Origin: J027 sp034437655
Lineage (GTDB): Bacteria; Chloroflexota; Anaerolineae; Aggregatilineales; J027
DNA: 64,000 nt
Assembly: GCA_034437655.1 (NCBI GenBank)
Contig: DAOTTU010000041.1
Coordinates: forward strand, 62,001 to 126,000
Direction: 5' to 3'
Shown here: positions 44,109 through 51,862 of the stretch, piece after piece
How positions within the stretch are numbered: the first letter of the stretch is position 1
How the letters are laid out: the number at the start of each line of letters is the position of its first letter
The notes under the pieces: model-generated
Told to the model about the DNA's origin: nothing
The model's database searches: none
Seen by the model: the letters and a program-made list of their open reading frames with translations, nothing else
Translations under genes and position numbers: made by a program

Positions 44109-45581
44109 CTAGCGATTGTCTATCTGCGCACGTTGCAGACGCCCGCTGTAGTCGACATAAACCGATTTCCATTCCGTAAACGCATCTAATCCTGCCTGGC
44201 CAGCTTCGCGCATCCCGTTCCCGGTGCCACGTGTGCCGCCAAAGGGAAACTGAATTTCGGCGCCCGTGGTGCCATGATTGATATACACGATGCCCGTCGC
44301 GAGGTCACGCATAGCACGGAAGGCCTCGTTCACGTTTTCGGTGAAAATGCTGCTGGATAGTCCATAGACCACGCCATTGTTGACTTCGACTGCTTCTGCC
44401 AGACTTTCGACCTCAATCACTGACAGCACCGGCCCGAAGATTTCTTCCTGCTCAACGCGCATACCAGCTTTTACACCATCGAACAACGTCGGTTCGAAGA
44501 AGAAGCCTTTACCCATGTCGGCGCGTTTGCCACCGACAATGATGCTGACACCGTCTTCGTCAGACGCCACGTTCATGTAGCTGGCAACTTTGTCGAGTGC
44601 GCCCTGGTTCACAAGCGGGCCCATGTCTACGGCCGAATCAAGTCCATTGCCGAGGCGGATACTCCTGGCTTTTTCGACAAGACGCTCAATCAGCCCGGGT
44701 TTAATGCCTTTTTGCACAATCAAGCGGCTGGTGGCCGTACATCGCTGGCCGGTGGTACCATATGCACTCCAGGTGATAGCTTCCACGGCGAGGTCGAGGT
44801 TAGCGTCGTCAAGGACAATAATGGCATTCTTGCCGCCCATTTCCAGCGAAACTTTCTTGCCCAGACGGGCCCCTTCAGTGTAGACCTTGATGCCCGTAGC
44901 GTTGGACCCTGTAAACGAAATCACGCGCACATCGGGGTGCTTGACCAGTGCTTCGCCCGTGCTGCCGGGCCCCTGGATGAGGTTCAATACGCCTTCGGGA
45001 ACACCCGCGTCAATAAAACACTGGACAAAGGCCGCTGCGGTGGCGGGGGTATCTTCGCCGGGCTTCCAGACAAGGGTATTGCCTGCAACCAGCGCCGGGA
45101 GTATCTTCCAGCTTGGCACCGCGATGGGGAAATTCCACGGGGTAATCAATCCAATGACGCCGATACTATCGCGCAATGCCATGCCGAACTTGTTAGGCAT
45201 TTCGACCGGGGCTGTGTAGCCGAATAGACGCCGCCCTTCGCCGCCCATATAGTAGGCCATGTCGATGGCTTCCTGCACGTCGCCACGGGTTTCATCGAGG
45301 ATCTTGCCCATTTCTTGCGTCGCCAGCCGGGAAAGTTCCTCTTTGCGCTCGTTCAAAATAGCGCCAAGGCTGAACAGAATTTCGCCGCGTCGAGGAGCAG
45401 GGACGAGTCGCCAGTCTTTGTAAGCGTCTTTAGCAGCTTGTACAGCGGCATCAACATCTTCAGCGGTCGCCGGGGAGACATCCGCAACTTTTTCTTCTGT
45501 AGCCGGGTTGATAGAGGGGAAAGGATCACCTTTACCTTCAATCCATTTGCCAGCAACGTAATTTTTGATTAGATCGCTCAT
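44109..45581 (-). CDS. aldehyde dehydrogenase family protein
   Basis: This 490-residue NAD(P)-dependent ALDH has the catalytic cysteine in GTTGQRCTATSRL and the general-base glutamate in SLEMGGKNA. Other motifs are PWNFPIAVPSWKILPAL, LVWKPGEDTP, FTGSNATG and EEIFGPVLSV. The C-terminal GAEIQFPFGGTRGTGNG and FTEWKSVYVDYSG place it near semialdehyde-oxidising ALDHs (alpha-ketoglutaric or aminoadipic semialdehyde type), but the exact substrate cannot be read. It stands alone, ended by a hairpin. Confidence 0.92.
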   Translation of the reverse strand: MSDLIKNYVAGKWIEGKGDPFPSINPATEEKVADVSPATAEDVDAAVQAAKDAYKDWRLVPAPRRGEILFSLGAILNERKEELSRLATQEMGKILDETRGDVQEAIDMAYYMGGEGRRLFGYTAPVEMPNKFGMALRDSIGVIGLITPWNFPIAVPSWKILPALVAGNTLVWKPGEDTPATAAAFVQCFIDAGVPEGVLNLIQGPGSTGEALVKHPDVRVISFTGSNATGIKVYTEGARLGKKVSLEMGGKNAIIVLDDANLDLAVEAITWSAYGTTGQRCTATSRLIVQKGIKPGLIERLVEKARSIRLGNGLDSAVDMGPLVNQGALDKVASYMNVASDEDGVSIIVGGKRADMGKGFFFEPTLFDGVKAGMRVEQEEIFGPVLSVIEVESLAEAVEVNNGVVYGLSSSIFTENVNEAFRAMRDLATGIVYINHGTTGAEIQFPFGGTRGTGNGMREAGQAGLDAFTEWKSVYVDYSGRLQRAQIDNR

Positions 45582-45650
45582 GGGGATCTGGTGCGCTGCG
45601 GTTTACAACGCACGCTTGCTCCTTTCAAACTACTTCGTGAACAAAATTTG

Positions 45651-45682
45651 AAACAAAGCCCACCTGCATGGGGACGAGTGGG
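45651..45682 (-). terminator. weak terminator-like hairpin after the repeat protein gene
   Basis: On the minus strand CCCAC and GTGGG pair with a 14-base loop, followed by CTTTGTTT. The stem is short. Confidence 0.35.
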
Positions 45683-45706
45683 TTCCGCTTGTGAAAAACA
45701 TGTTGA

Positions 45707-47977
45707 TTATTCTTCTGTGGTGTCGGGTACTGGCGTATATTCAAGCGTTTCGAACATAGCACCCAGCGTAGCGTCGAGTTGTGGATAGCTCTCCACGTCT
45801 GAGAGCAACAAGACCACAAGATAATTACCATCTGTCAAGTCAAAGACCAGCACATGGGCTTGCTGTGATTCATCACCTTCTGGCCGGATTTCGGTTTCCA
45901 CGCCTTCAAAGCCAGCCCGTGTGATAGCACTATAGTCCGTCAACCGGGTGATACCGGGTGCTTCGACAATGGCAGCGGTTACAACTTGCAGCGGGTCTTC
46001 CTCTTCGCCTGTCAAGCCGAAAGCCTCTGCGGGCACAACATCGAAACGATAAAAGTTCGAGGTTGGGTCGTTGGGTGTTTCAACAAGCGTGATGCGTTCT
46101 GGTAATTGTGGGTTAGACTGGTCTGTCCAATTTTCCGGTACAGCAATTGCAAACCCAATATTCTCACGTGTGACCATTTCGCCAAGGGGCAACGGTTCAA
46201 CGGCAGTTTCAGCATCATCTTCTGCTGGTGCTGTGGCATCATCCGCTTCTGTACTTTCGGGTGTTTCAGTGTCACTGGCTGTGGCGTCAGGTTCAGCAGT
46301 GTCAGCAGCAGTCGGTTCGCGGTCGCGGATGTCGTTCACACGATCAGTGGCATCATCCGTTTCAGTTGCGGTCGGTGCTTCGTTTTCACCCCCGTCAGCA
46401 CTGCCCTCGTCAGCAGGTGTGTCCGCTGTGTCATCGGCGGGCGCTTGTTCATCGTCAGTCGCAGCGGTTTCGTCATCACCATCACGAATGTCGTCGACTT
46501 GATCAGAAACATCACCTGTTGCTGTGTCAGCATCATCCGTTGTGGCTTCGGTGTCCATTGCATCGGCTGTATCGGTTTCAGCAGAAGTGTCCACCTCATC
46601 ATCTTCACTGGTTGCGTCGGTTTCGTCTACGGTTTGATCCTGTTCGGCGTCCGCAGGTTCAGTCGGTTCGCGGTTACGGATTTCATCAACGCGGTCAGAG
46701 ACATCACGTGTTGCGGCATCTTCCGTGACATCGGCTGTATCTGCTTCGGTTTCGGTCGCTGTATCGTCAGCCGGGGCTTCTGTCTCGGTATCCTCTGCGT
46801 CAGGAGCATCTGGCGGAGTGACATCTTCAGCAGGGGCTTCGGTATCTGTCTCTGTCGCCTCGTCGGTGTCCTCTGCATCGGCTGGTACTTCTTCCTCGGC
46901 GGATGGTTCAGACGGGGTACGGTCGCGGACACCATTCAGGCGTTCGATGGGGCTAATGAGGCCATCGTATTCAAAGCGTTGCAACATAGCGTCCAAAATC
47001 GCGGCGAGTTGCTCGAAACGATCAAGCGTGGAAGACATAATCGCGAGGAGATAGTTCCCATTAGAGAGGTCAACCACGACCACGCGCAGCCGTTGATTCT
47101 CGCTACCCGCAAGCTCAACATCGACCGCAATTGCCTCATAACGCTGGAACACGTCCGTGTTGAAGTCTGAGACGAGATTAACGTCAGGGGCTTCGACAAT
47201 CCCTGAAATAATGGTTTGCAGCACGTCAACTTCTTCACCCGTCACCCCAAAGGCCTGACCGGGCAGCACCTGAAGCTGAATAGATCCGGTCGTGGGTGAG
47301 TCTGGATTTTCGACGACTGTGATTGCATCTGGGGCCTGCAAGTTCCGCTGATCCGTCCAGATTTGCGGGTACGGAATCGCAAAGTTAACATTCTCGCGGA
47401 CCGCCAGATTGGTCAGCGACAGCAAATAGTCCACCGTGGGCAGCATCAGCTCAAAATCACGTTCGTGTTCACTGAGATTGCCCGCCGTGGTGGTCAGCGT
47501 CCCTACAAAAACATCATCGGCTTCGTTCTCAAAAACGGCGTAGCGGACATCAACCGTTTCGCCGCTGAGCTGCTCGGTCATTGTGAAGGTCTGCCCGGTG
47601 ATGCCTTCAAGTTCAAGTGGTTCAGCAGTAACGTCACGCCCGGCAATCAGTTCCGCAAGCGCAACTTCTATGCTGGTAAACCGATGGGCAAGATTGATGA
47701 TGGCGACGTCCGTGTCAGTGGCACGCGGGCGAATGGTGAGTGCATCACCGTCGGCTGCTGCTTCCCACGCTTCAGGGTAGCGCACAGCCAGCCCAGTTTC
47801 AGCATTTTCAGTTCGCAATGTTAAGCGGGCCTCGTCCGCCGTGACGCCAGTCGTTTCAATATCCTGATTGGTTACGTACAACCCTACCAGCACCATAGCG
47901 ACAGCCAGCACTACAAAGGCAACCGCCGCTGGTGAAATGTTCAGGTTAAATTCGTCCTGTTGTTCCATCTGATCCAT
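45707..47977 (-). CDS. membrane-anchored protein with three related domains and acidic repeat linker
   Basis: One N-terminal membrane segment (about 15-34) anchors a 756-residue exterior protein. Three related beta-rich domains are seen. The first is at about 45-195 (TGLAVRYPEAWEAA). The second is at about 200-350 (NVNFAIPYPQIWTDQRN). The third is at about 600-750 (NIGFAIAVPENWTDQSN). Domains 2 and 3 share (V/R)TGEE, IVEAPxxxxxxD and LxxGNYLxxxxSxxxxxxQL. The linker (about 355-595) is Asp/Glu/Thr/Ala-rich and holds four copies of an RVxxIRxREPT-like motif. The domains resemble PsbP/DUF1795-type folds; function is unknown. Confidence 0.75.
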   Translation of the reverse strand: MDQMEQQDEFNLNISPAAVAFVVLAVAMVLVGLYVTNQDIETTGVTADEARLTLRTENAETGLAVRYPEAWEAAADGDALTIRPRATDTDVAIINLAHRFTSIEVALAELIAGRDVTAEPLELEGITGQTFTMTEQLSGETVDVRYAVFENEADDVFVGTLTTTAGNLSEHERDFELMLPTVDYLLSLTNLAVRENVNFAIPYPQIWTDQRNLQAPDAITVVENPDSPTTGSIQLQVLPGQAFGVTGEEVDVLQTIISGIVEAPDVNLVSDFNTDVFQRYEAIAVDVELAGSENQRLRVVVVDLSNGNYLLAIMSSTLDRFEQLAAILDAMLQRFEYDGLISPIERLNGVRDRTPSEPSAEEEVPADAEDTDEATETDTEAPAEDVTPPDAPDAEDTETEAPADDTATETEADTADVTEDAATRDVSDRVDEIRNREPTEPADAEQDQTVDETDATSEDDEVDTSAETDTADAMDTEATTDDADTATGDVSDQVDDIRDGDDETAATDDEQAPADDTADTPADEGSADGGENEAPTATETDDATDRVNDIRDREPTAADTAEPDATASDTETPESTEADDATAPAEDDAETAVEPLPLGEMVTRENIGFAIAVPENWTDQSNPQLPERITLVETPNDPTSNFYRFDVVPAEAFGLTGEEEDPLQVVTAAIVEAPGITRLTDYSAITRAGFEGVETEIRPEGDESQQAHVLVFDLTDGNYLVVLLLSDVESYPQLDATLGAMFETLEYTPVPDTTEE

Positions 47978-48213
47978 ATGTGCCGGAATCTCCCGGGTAA
48001 TTAAGGTTGAGTACAGTTAAAGTCTGTGATGTTTTCAATGCTAAATGTAGCTATTTGCACCATAAATCTGAGTTAGTGTAGCTTATCTGCTCAGGTGAGG
48101 CAACATTCCCAGAGCATAGTGCCAAATAGACAGGAGATTTTTGTTCTGTTAGAATCAGGTTAACTTTCGTAACGACACGTATGAATATTCATATTTTGCG
48201 AGGAGTTGTATCA

Positions 48214-48567
48214 ATGCTGCACCATGCAGACACGGATATCTTATTTCCACCACGTGTTATTCCGCAATTACGTGATTTACGTGGACCGCTCTGGCGTGAC
48301 CTGATTGACCGTGTCAGCCAGCATCAAAGTGAACGACATCTGGATGTACTGGCGTTTACCCTGTTGATGATCCGTCACTGCGGTTGTCTGAGTTGCCACC
48401 CACACAACTACCGCGCGATGCGGGGGTGTCGTACCTGTGCCATGCATGTCGTCGCACGCATTAAAGTGAATGATCTACAATTGGTGCGTGAATTCGATGC
48501 AATTTGCGAGGAGTTGCGCGAAACTTTGCCACAGACAGTCGGCATTTCATCAGTGCAAAACCTTTAG
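48214..48567 (+). CDS. small Cys-rich protein, possible zinc- or Fe-S-binding
   Basis: The ATG at 48214 has AGGAG 8 bases upstream and gives 117 residues. The centre holds CGCLSCHPHNYRAMRGCRTCA, written here as CxxxC-like pairs: Cys-Gly-Cys-Leu-Ser-Cys and Cys-Arg-Thr-Cys, with two histidines between (residues about 60-82), a good metal-binding site. The C-terminal half is helical. I do not recognise the family. It lies 81 bases before the Mrp gene on the same strand, consistent with a metal or Fe-S role. Confidence 0.65.
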   Translation: MLHHADTDILFPPRVIPQLRDLRGPLWRDLIDRVSQHQSERHLDVLAFTLLMIRHCGCLSCHPHNYRAMRGCRTCAMHVVARIKVNDLQLVREFDAICEELRETLPQTVGISSVQNL

Positions 48568-48648
48568 CCTGGGGTTGCGCTGCTGACTATGATAAAATAA
48601 ATTGAATATAAATTTGGAAAAATAGTGAACCAACAAGGAAGCACATCC

Positions 48649-49704
48649 ATGAGTGATGCACTCCACGACAAGGTTATGGCGGCACTGAGTACCGTCATTG
48701 AGCCCGAATTACATCAAGACATTGTGTCGCTAAACATGGTCAAAGACCTACGCATTGAAGACGGCACCGCACATTTCACCATTGTTCTGACAACCCCGGC
48801 CTGCCCGCTGAAAGATGTCTTTCAGGAACGGTGCGACGCGGCATTGCTCCCACTGGAAGAAATAAACAACGTCGCCATTAGCTGGGATGCCAACGTGCCA
48901 CGCGGGATTCATGGCAATGTCGATACCCCCATCCAGAACGTCATCGCTGTAGGTAGCGGCAAAGGTGGGGTCGGTAAGAGTACCGTCGCGACCAACCTCG
49001 CTGCTTCCCTATCAGAACTGGGGGCCAAAGTTGGCTTGATGGATGCGGACGTGTTGGGGCCGAACATTCCGACGATGGTTGGCCTTGGTTTTGCCAAGCC
49101 GCGTGTGACTGAAAAAGATGGGAAGAAGCTCATGATACCGTTCGAAGCCTATGGCCTCAAGGTGATGAGCATGGGCTTTCTTGCTGACCCCGACACCCCG
49201 ATGATCTGGCGCGGTCCAATGCTACATGGTGCCGTGCGGCAATTCTTTACAGATGTAGACTGGGGCACGCTGGACTATATGATTGTTGACTTGCCGCCGG
49301 GCACAGGGGACGTTGTGTTGAGCCTTGCGCAATCGGTTCCGTTGACGGGTGCGGTCATCGTCACACAGCCACAAGCGGTGGCCGTTGAAGACGCGCGCCG
49401 GGCTGCGTCGATGTTCAATAAGCTGAAAGTGCCGGTGCTGGGTGTCATTGAAAACATGGCTGGTGCAATTTATGGTGAAGGCGGCGGTGAAAAACTTGCT
49501 GCTGACAACGACCTACCCTTCCTCGGGCGCATTCCGATGGAAGCCAGCGTGCGTGAAGGTAGCGACTACGGCAAGCCTGCTGCAATCACGAACCCCGACA
49601 GCGCCTCTGGCAAGGCTTTCCGTGATGTTGCTGGGGCTGTTGCTGCACGAGTGAGCGTTGTTGCGATGTCTAACAAGGACGTGATTCCGCTCAATATCAT
49701 TTAG
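48649..49704 (+). CDS. mrp: Mrp/ApbC-type P-loop ATPase with DUF59 domain
   Basis: Mrp proteins carry or transfer Fe-S clusters. The N-terminal MIP18/DUF59 domain (1-95) has TTPACPLKDVF. The ParA-like ATPase has GSGKGGVGKSTVATNLA, MDADVLGPNIPTM and DLPPGTGDV. The place where ApbC-type proteins carry a CxxC cluster site reads VIENMAGAIYGEGGGEKL, with no cysteines, so cluster binding must use other residues or be absent. The ATG at 48649 with AAGGAAG upstream is preferred over a GTG at 48625. Confidence 0.93.
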   Translation: MSDALHDKVMAALSTVIEPELHQDIVSLNMVKDLRIEDGTAHFTIVLTTPACPLKDVFQERCDAALLPLEEINNVAISWDANVPRGIHGNVDTPIQNVIAVGSGKGGVGKSTVATNLAASLSELGAKVGLMDADVLGPNIPTMVGLGFAKPRVTEKDGKKLMIPFEAYGLKVMSMGFLADPDTPMIWRGPMLHGAVRQFFTDVDWGTLDYMIVDLPPGTGDVVLSLAQSVPLTGAVIVTQPQAVAVEDARRAASMFNKLKVPVLGVIENMAGAIYGEGGGEKLAADNDLPFLGRIPMEASVREGSDYGKPAAITNPDSASGKAFRDVAGAVAARVSVVAMSNKDVIPLNII

Positions 49705-49726
49705 CTGCTCAAGCTACCCCCGGTTG

Positions 49727-49760
49727 GATGTCCCTGCAACACGCTGCTTGTGGGGGCATC
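49727..49760 (+). terminator. hairpin after mrp
   Basis: GATGTCCCTGCAA and TTGTGGGGGCATC pair over 13 bp with three G-T wobbles and an 8-base loop, 23 bases after the mrp stop. There is no T-run, so it is a stable end rather than a classic intrinsic terminator. Confidence 0.45.
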
Positions 49761-49784
49761 TTCCAAACGCAGAAATGCTGCGCC

Positions 49785-50342
49785 CTACCCCTCCATGCCA
49801 ATGACTTCGATCGTATCACTGGACCCCGGCGGATACAGTTGACCAATCGTCAGCCAGAACAGCAAATTTGCACTGACTGCGGCAAGCAAGGCCCAGGCGT
49901 TTTCACTATCGTAGTCGTAGAACAGCGCGGTTCGCCATACGAGGAACCCAATAAACGACATTGTAAAGAACACCACGCGCCGCCCGGCTTTTTCAGCACG
50001 CTGGGTTAGCAACAAGAAACCCCCATAGAGCCCAAAAAGTAGCAAAAAAGCGTCCGTATCGCCAATGCTGCCGGCGGTGTCAATGAAAGCAAAAATGCTG
50101 ATCCCTACGCCAATAACGACCATCAACACTCGCTGCCCGACACGGCGCAGATAATTACGCTGCTGCTTGGACGTCAGGCTTTCGAAGCTGGTAGCGTCCC
50201 AATCGTCAAAGTCATCGGTTTCACCAGCAGCAATAAGTGCTTTTTCGGCTTTGAGGTCTTTTTTTGTCTTCAGTTGTGGCTCCCACAACAACCCTAGCAG
50301 CAACAGAAATGTGCCAAAGGGAAATGAAAGCAGTAAGTCCAT
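49785..50342 (-). CDS. membrane protein of unknown function
   Basis: The 185 residues hold about five hydrophobic segments, an acidic cytoplasmic-looking loop (GETDDFDDWDATSFESL) after the first, and a C-terminal LFWLTIGQLYPPGSSD. No family motif is recognisable. It converges with mrp. Confidence 0.55.
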   Translation of the reverse strand: MDLLLSFPFGTFLLLLGLLWEPQLKTKKDLKAEKALIAAGETDDFDDWDATSFESLTSKQQRNYLRRVGQRVLMVVIGVGISIFAFIDTAGSIGDTDAFLLLFGLYGGFLLLTQRAEKAGRRVVFFTMSFIGFLVWRTALFYDYDSENAWALLAAVSANLLFWLTIGQLYPPGSSDTIEVIGMEG

Positions 50343-50387
50343 GTTGGGCGGTCTCTCTGAAGATTGTGCGGCATGAGTACCGATTGT

Positions 50388-50415
50388 TTGGATTATGAGA
50401 ACGCTATGCTATACT
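50388..50415 (+). promoter_or_regulatory. promoter of the partner-switching operon
   Basis: TTGGAT (50388-50393), a 16-base spacer and TATACT (50410-50415). The predicted leader to the STAS start codon is about 180 bases. Confidence 0.5.
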
Positions 50416-50550
50416 TGCTGAAATCAGTATCCTGGCTGCACCAGTAATTCGGTGACTGCGCCAGCACGTGTTGGGGTACAAAAAATTGAGTACAATATGC
50501 GATTAAAGTTCGCCTGTTATTGTAGTTTATCCTGACTTGATTAAGCCTGA

Positions 50551-50601
50551 ATGAAAGGAGTCAACAGCCTCGGTATTTCAGACAACCGTGTGCTGTGCTA
50601 A
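50551..50601 (+). CDS. possible 16-codon leader peptide before the STAS gene
   Basis: ATG at 50551 opens a 16-codon frame (MKGVNSLGISDNRVLC) whose TAA stop lies two bases before the STAS ATG at 50604. The STAS gene itself has no nearby Shine-Dalgarno, so translation may be coupled to this frame. Evidence is positional only. Confidence 0.3.
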   Translation: MKGVNSLGISDNRVLC

Positions 50602-50603
50602 CG

Positions 50604-50951
50604 ATGAGCGACATTACCATTACCCACAAAGAATTAAAACGGATCGCCCTGCTCGAAGTCCAAGGTCGGGTAGATAGTACAACGGCCAGTGAACTCGGTG
50701 CAGCGCTGAACAAGACCATCGAAGACGGCAAAAACCGCATCGTGCTTGATCTCAGAGAAGTTGAGTATATGAGTAGTGCTGGTTTGCGTGAGATGGTTAG
50801 TGCTTTAAAGCGCGTCCAGAACATCGCTGGTACCGGTGACCTACGACTGGCAAGCCCATCCGACCGGGTACGGGAAGTGCTAGAACTTGCCGGGCTAGAC
50901 GAGATTTTCAAGATTTTCGATACGCAAGTCGATGCCGTCGGCAGCTTCTAG
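50604..50951 (+). CDS. STAS-domain anti-sigma factor antagonist
   Basis: This 115-residue SpoIIAA/RsbV-type protein has VQGRVDSTTASELGAAL and the phosphorylation loop VEYMSSAGLREMVSAL with the conserved serine. In partner switching it is phosphorylated by an RsbW-type kinase and dephosphorylated by a SpoIIE/RsbU-type phosphatase. Both are encoded downstream. The ATG at 50604 is preferred; a GTG at 50595 is possible. Confidence 0.92.
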   Translation: MSDITITHKELKRIALLEVQGRVDSTTASELGAALNKTIEDGKNRIVLDLREVEYMSSAGLREMVSALKRVQNIAGTGDLRLASPSDRVREVLELAGLDEIFKIFDTQVDAVGSF

Positions 50952-50995
50952 CACGTAACCGAAACCGCTCCAGAACTTAACGGAGGCAGCGCACC

Positions 50996-51802
50996 ATGCT
51001 GCAAGACGAACGCCACCTTTCTTTCAAAGCCCGACTTGACAATGTGCCAGCGGCAACCGAATTTATTGTGCAGGGTGCTGAAGCTGCCGGGTTGGATGCA
51101 CGTGGGGTCTACCATTGCCAGCTTGCTGTTGATGAGGCCTGCACCAATATCATTGAACACGGCCGCATTGACGAACGCACGGGGCAGGTCACGCTCAAAA
51201 CTGGTATTGAACACGGCCGCACCTTTGTGATCACCATTATGGATAACGGTGCCGCCTTTAACCCCCTCACCTATCAAGACCCGGACCCGTTGCGCCCGCT
51301 GGAAGAACGTGAGGGCGGCGGCTGGGGTATATATTTCATCAAAAAGCTGATGGATGTCATCGACTATCGTTATGCCGAAGGCAAAAACCAGCTTTCACTG
51401 TACAAATCAATTGACGGTACTACTGAAGAAACACCCCAAACCGACGAGCAACCCATCAACATTAACCGCCGTAACCTGGAACAAGGATACATCTTGCTCT
51501 CGGTGACGGGGCAAATCGACAGCCATACCAGCGCCCAGCTTGAAGATGCCTTGAACGCTGAGCTTCACGCCGAACACTATCGTCTAATTGTTGCCTTCGA
51601 CAACGTTACTTACATTTCAAGTAGTGGGTTGAAAGTCCTGGTAACAGCCTGGCGCAAAGCTCATGACGAAGACGGTGACGTACTCATAACAGGGTTACAA
51701 CCACGCATTTCTGAGGTCTTTGAAATGATCGGCTTCGACATGATGTTCAATATTTATGAGACAGTCGCGAAAGCCATTGCCGAAAATCCAATAGATGCCT
51801 GA
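50996..51802 (+). CDS. fusion of RsbW-like serine kinase (HATPase) and STAS domain
   Basis: Residues 1-140 are an RsbW/SpoIIAB-type GHKL kinase with N-box QLAVDEACTNIIEHG, ATP-lid residues MDNGAAFNP and GGGWGIYFIKKLMD. Residues 160-268 are a STAS domain with VTGQIDSHTSAQLEDAL and the loop YISSSGLKVLV, which keeps the phosphorylatable serine. Kinase and antagonist are therefore in one chain, with a separate STAS upstream. GGAGGC lies before the ATG. No sigma factor gene is nearby, so the final target is unknown. Confidence 0.92.
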   Translation: MLQDERHLSFKARLDNVPAATEFIVQGAEAAGLDARGVYHCQLAVDEACTNIIEHGRIDERTGQVTLKTGIEHGRTFVITIMDNGAAFNPLTYQDPDPLRPLEEREGGGWGIYFIKKLMDVIDYRYAEGKNQLSLYKSIDGTTEETPQTDEQPININRRNLEQGYILLSVTGQIDSHTSAQLEDALNAELHAEHYRLIVAFDNVTYISSSGLKVLVTAWRKAHDEDGDVLITGLQPRISEVFEMIGFDMMFNIYETVAKAIAENPIDA

Positions 51803-51862
51803 GCAAGCCCCACCAACGAGGGCCTGCACCCTGACTGACAATAACTTCAAGGAACCGCAGCG

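Noticed and set aside
46106..47170. Long open frame on the plus strand opposite the acidic repeat linker
   Set aside because: It is the antisense reading of Asp/Glu/Thr/Ala codons, giving Ser/Cys/Phe/Arg-rich nonsense without ribosome site or family motif.
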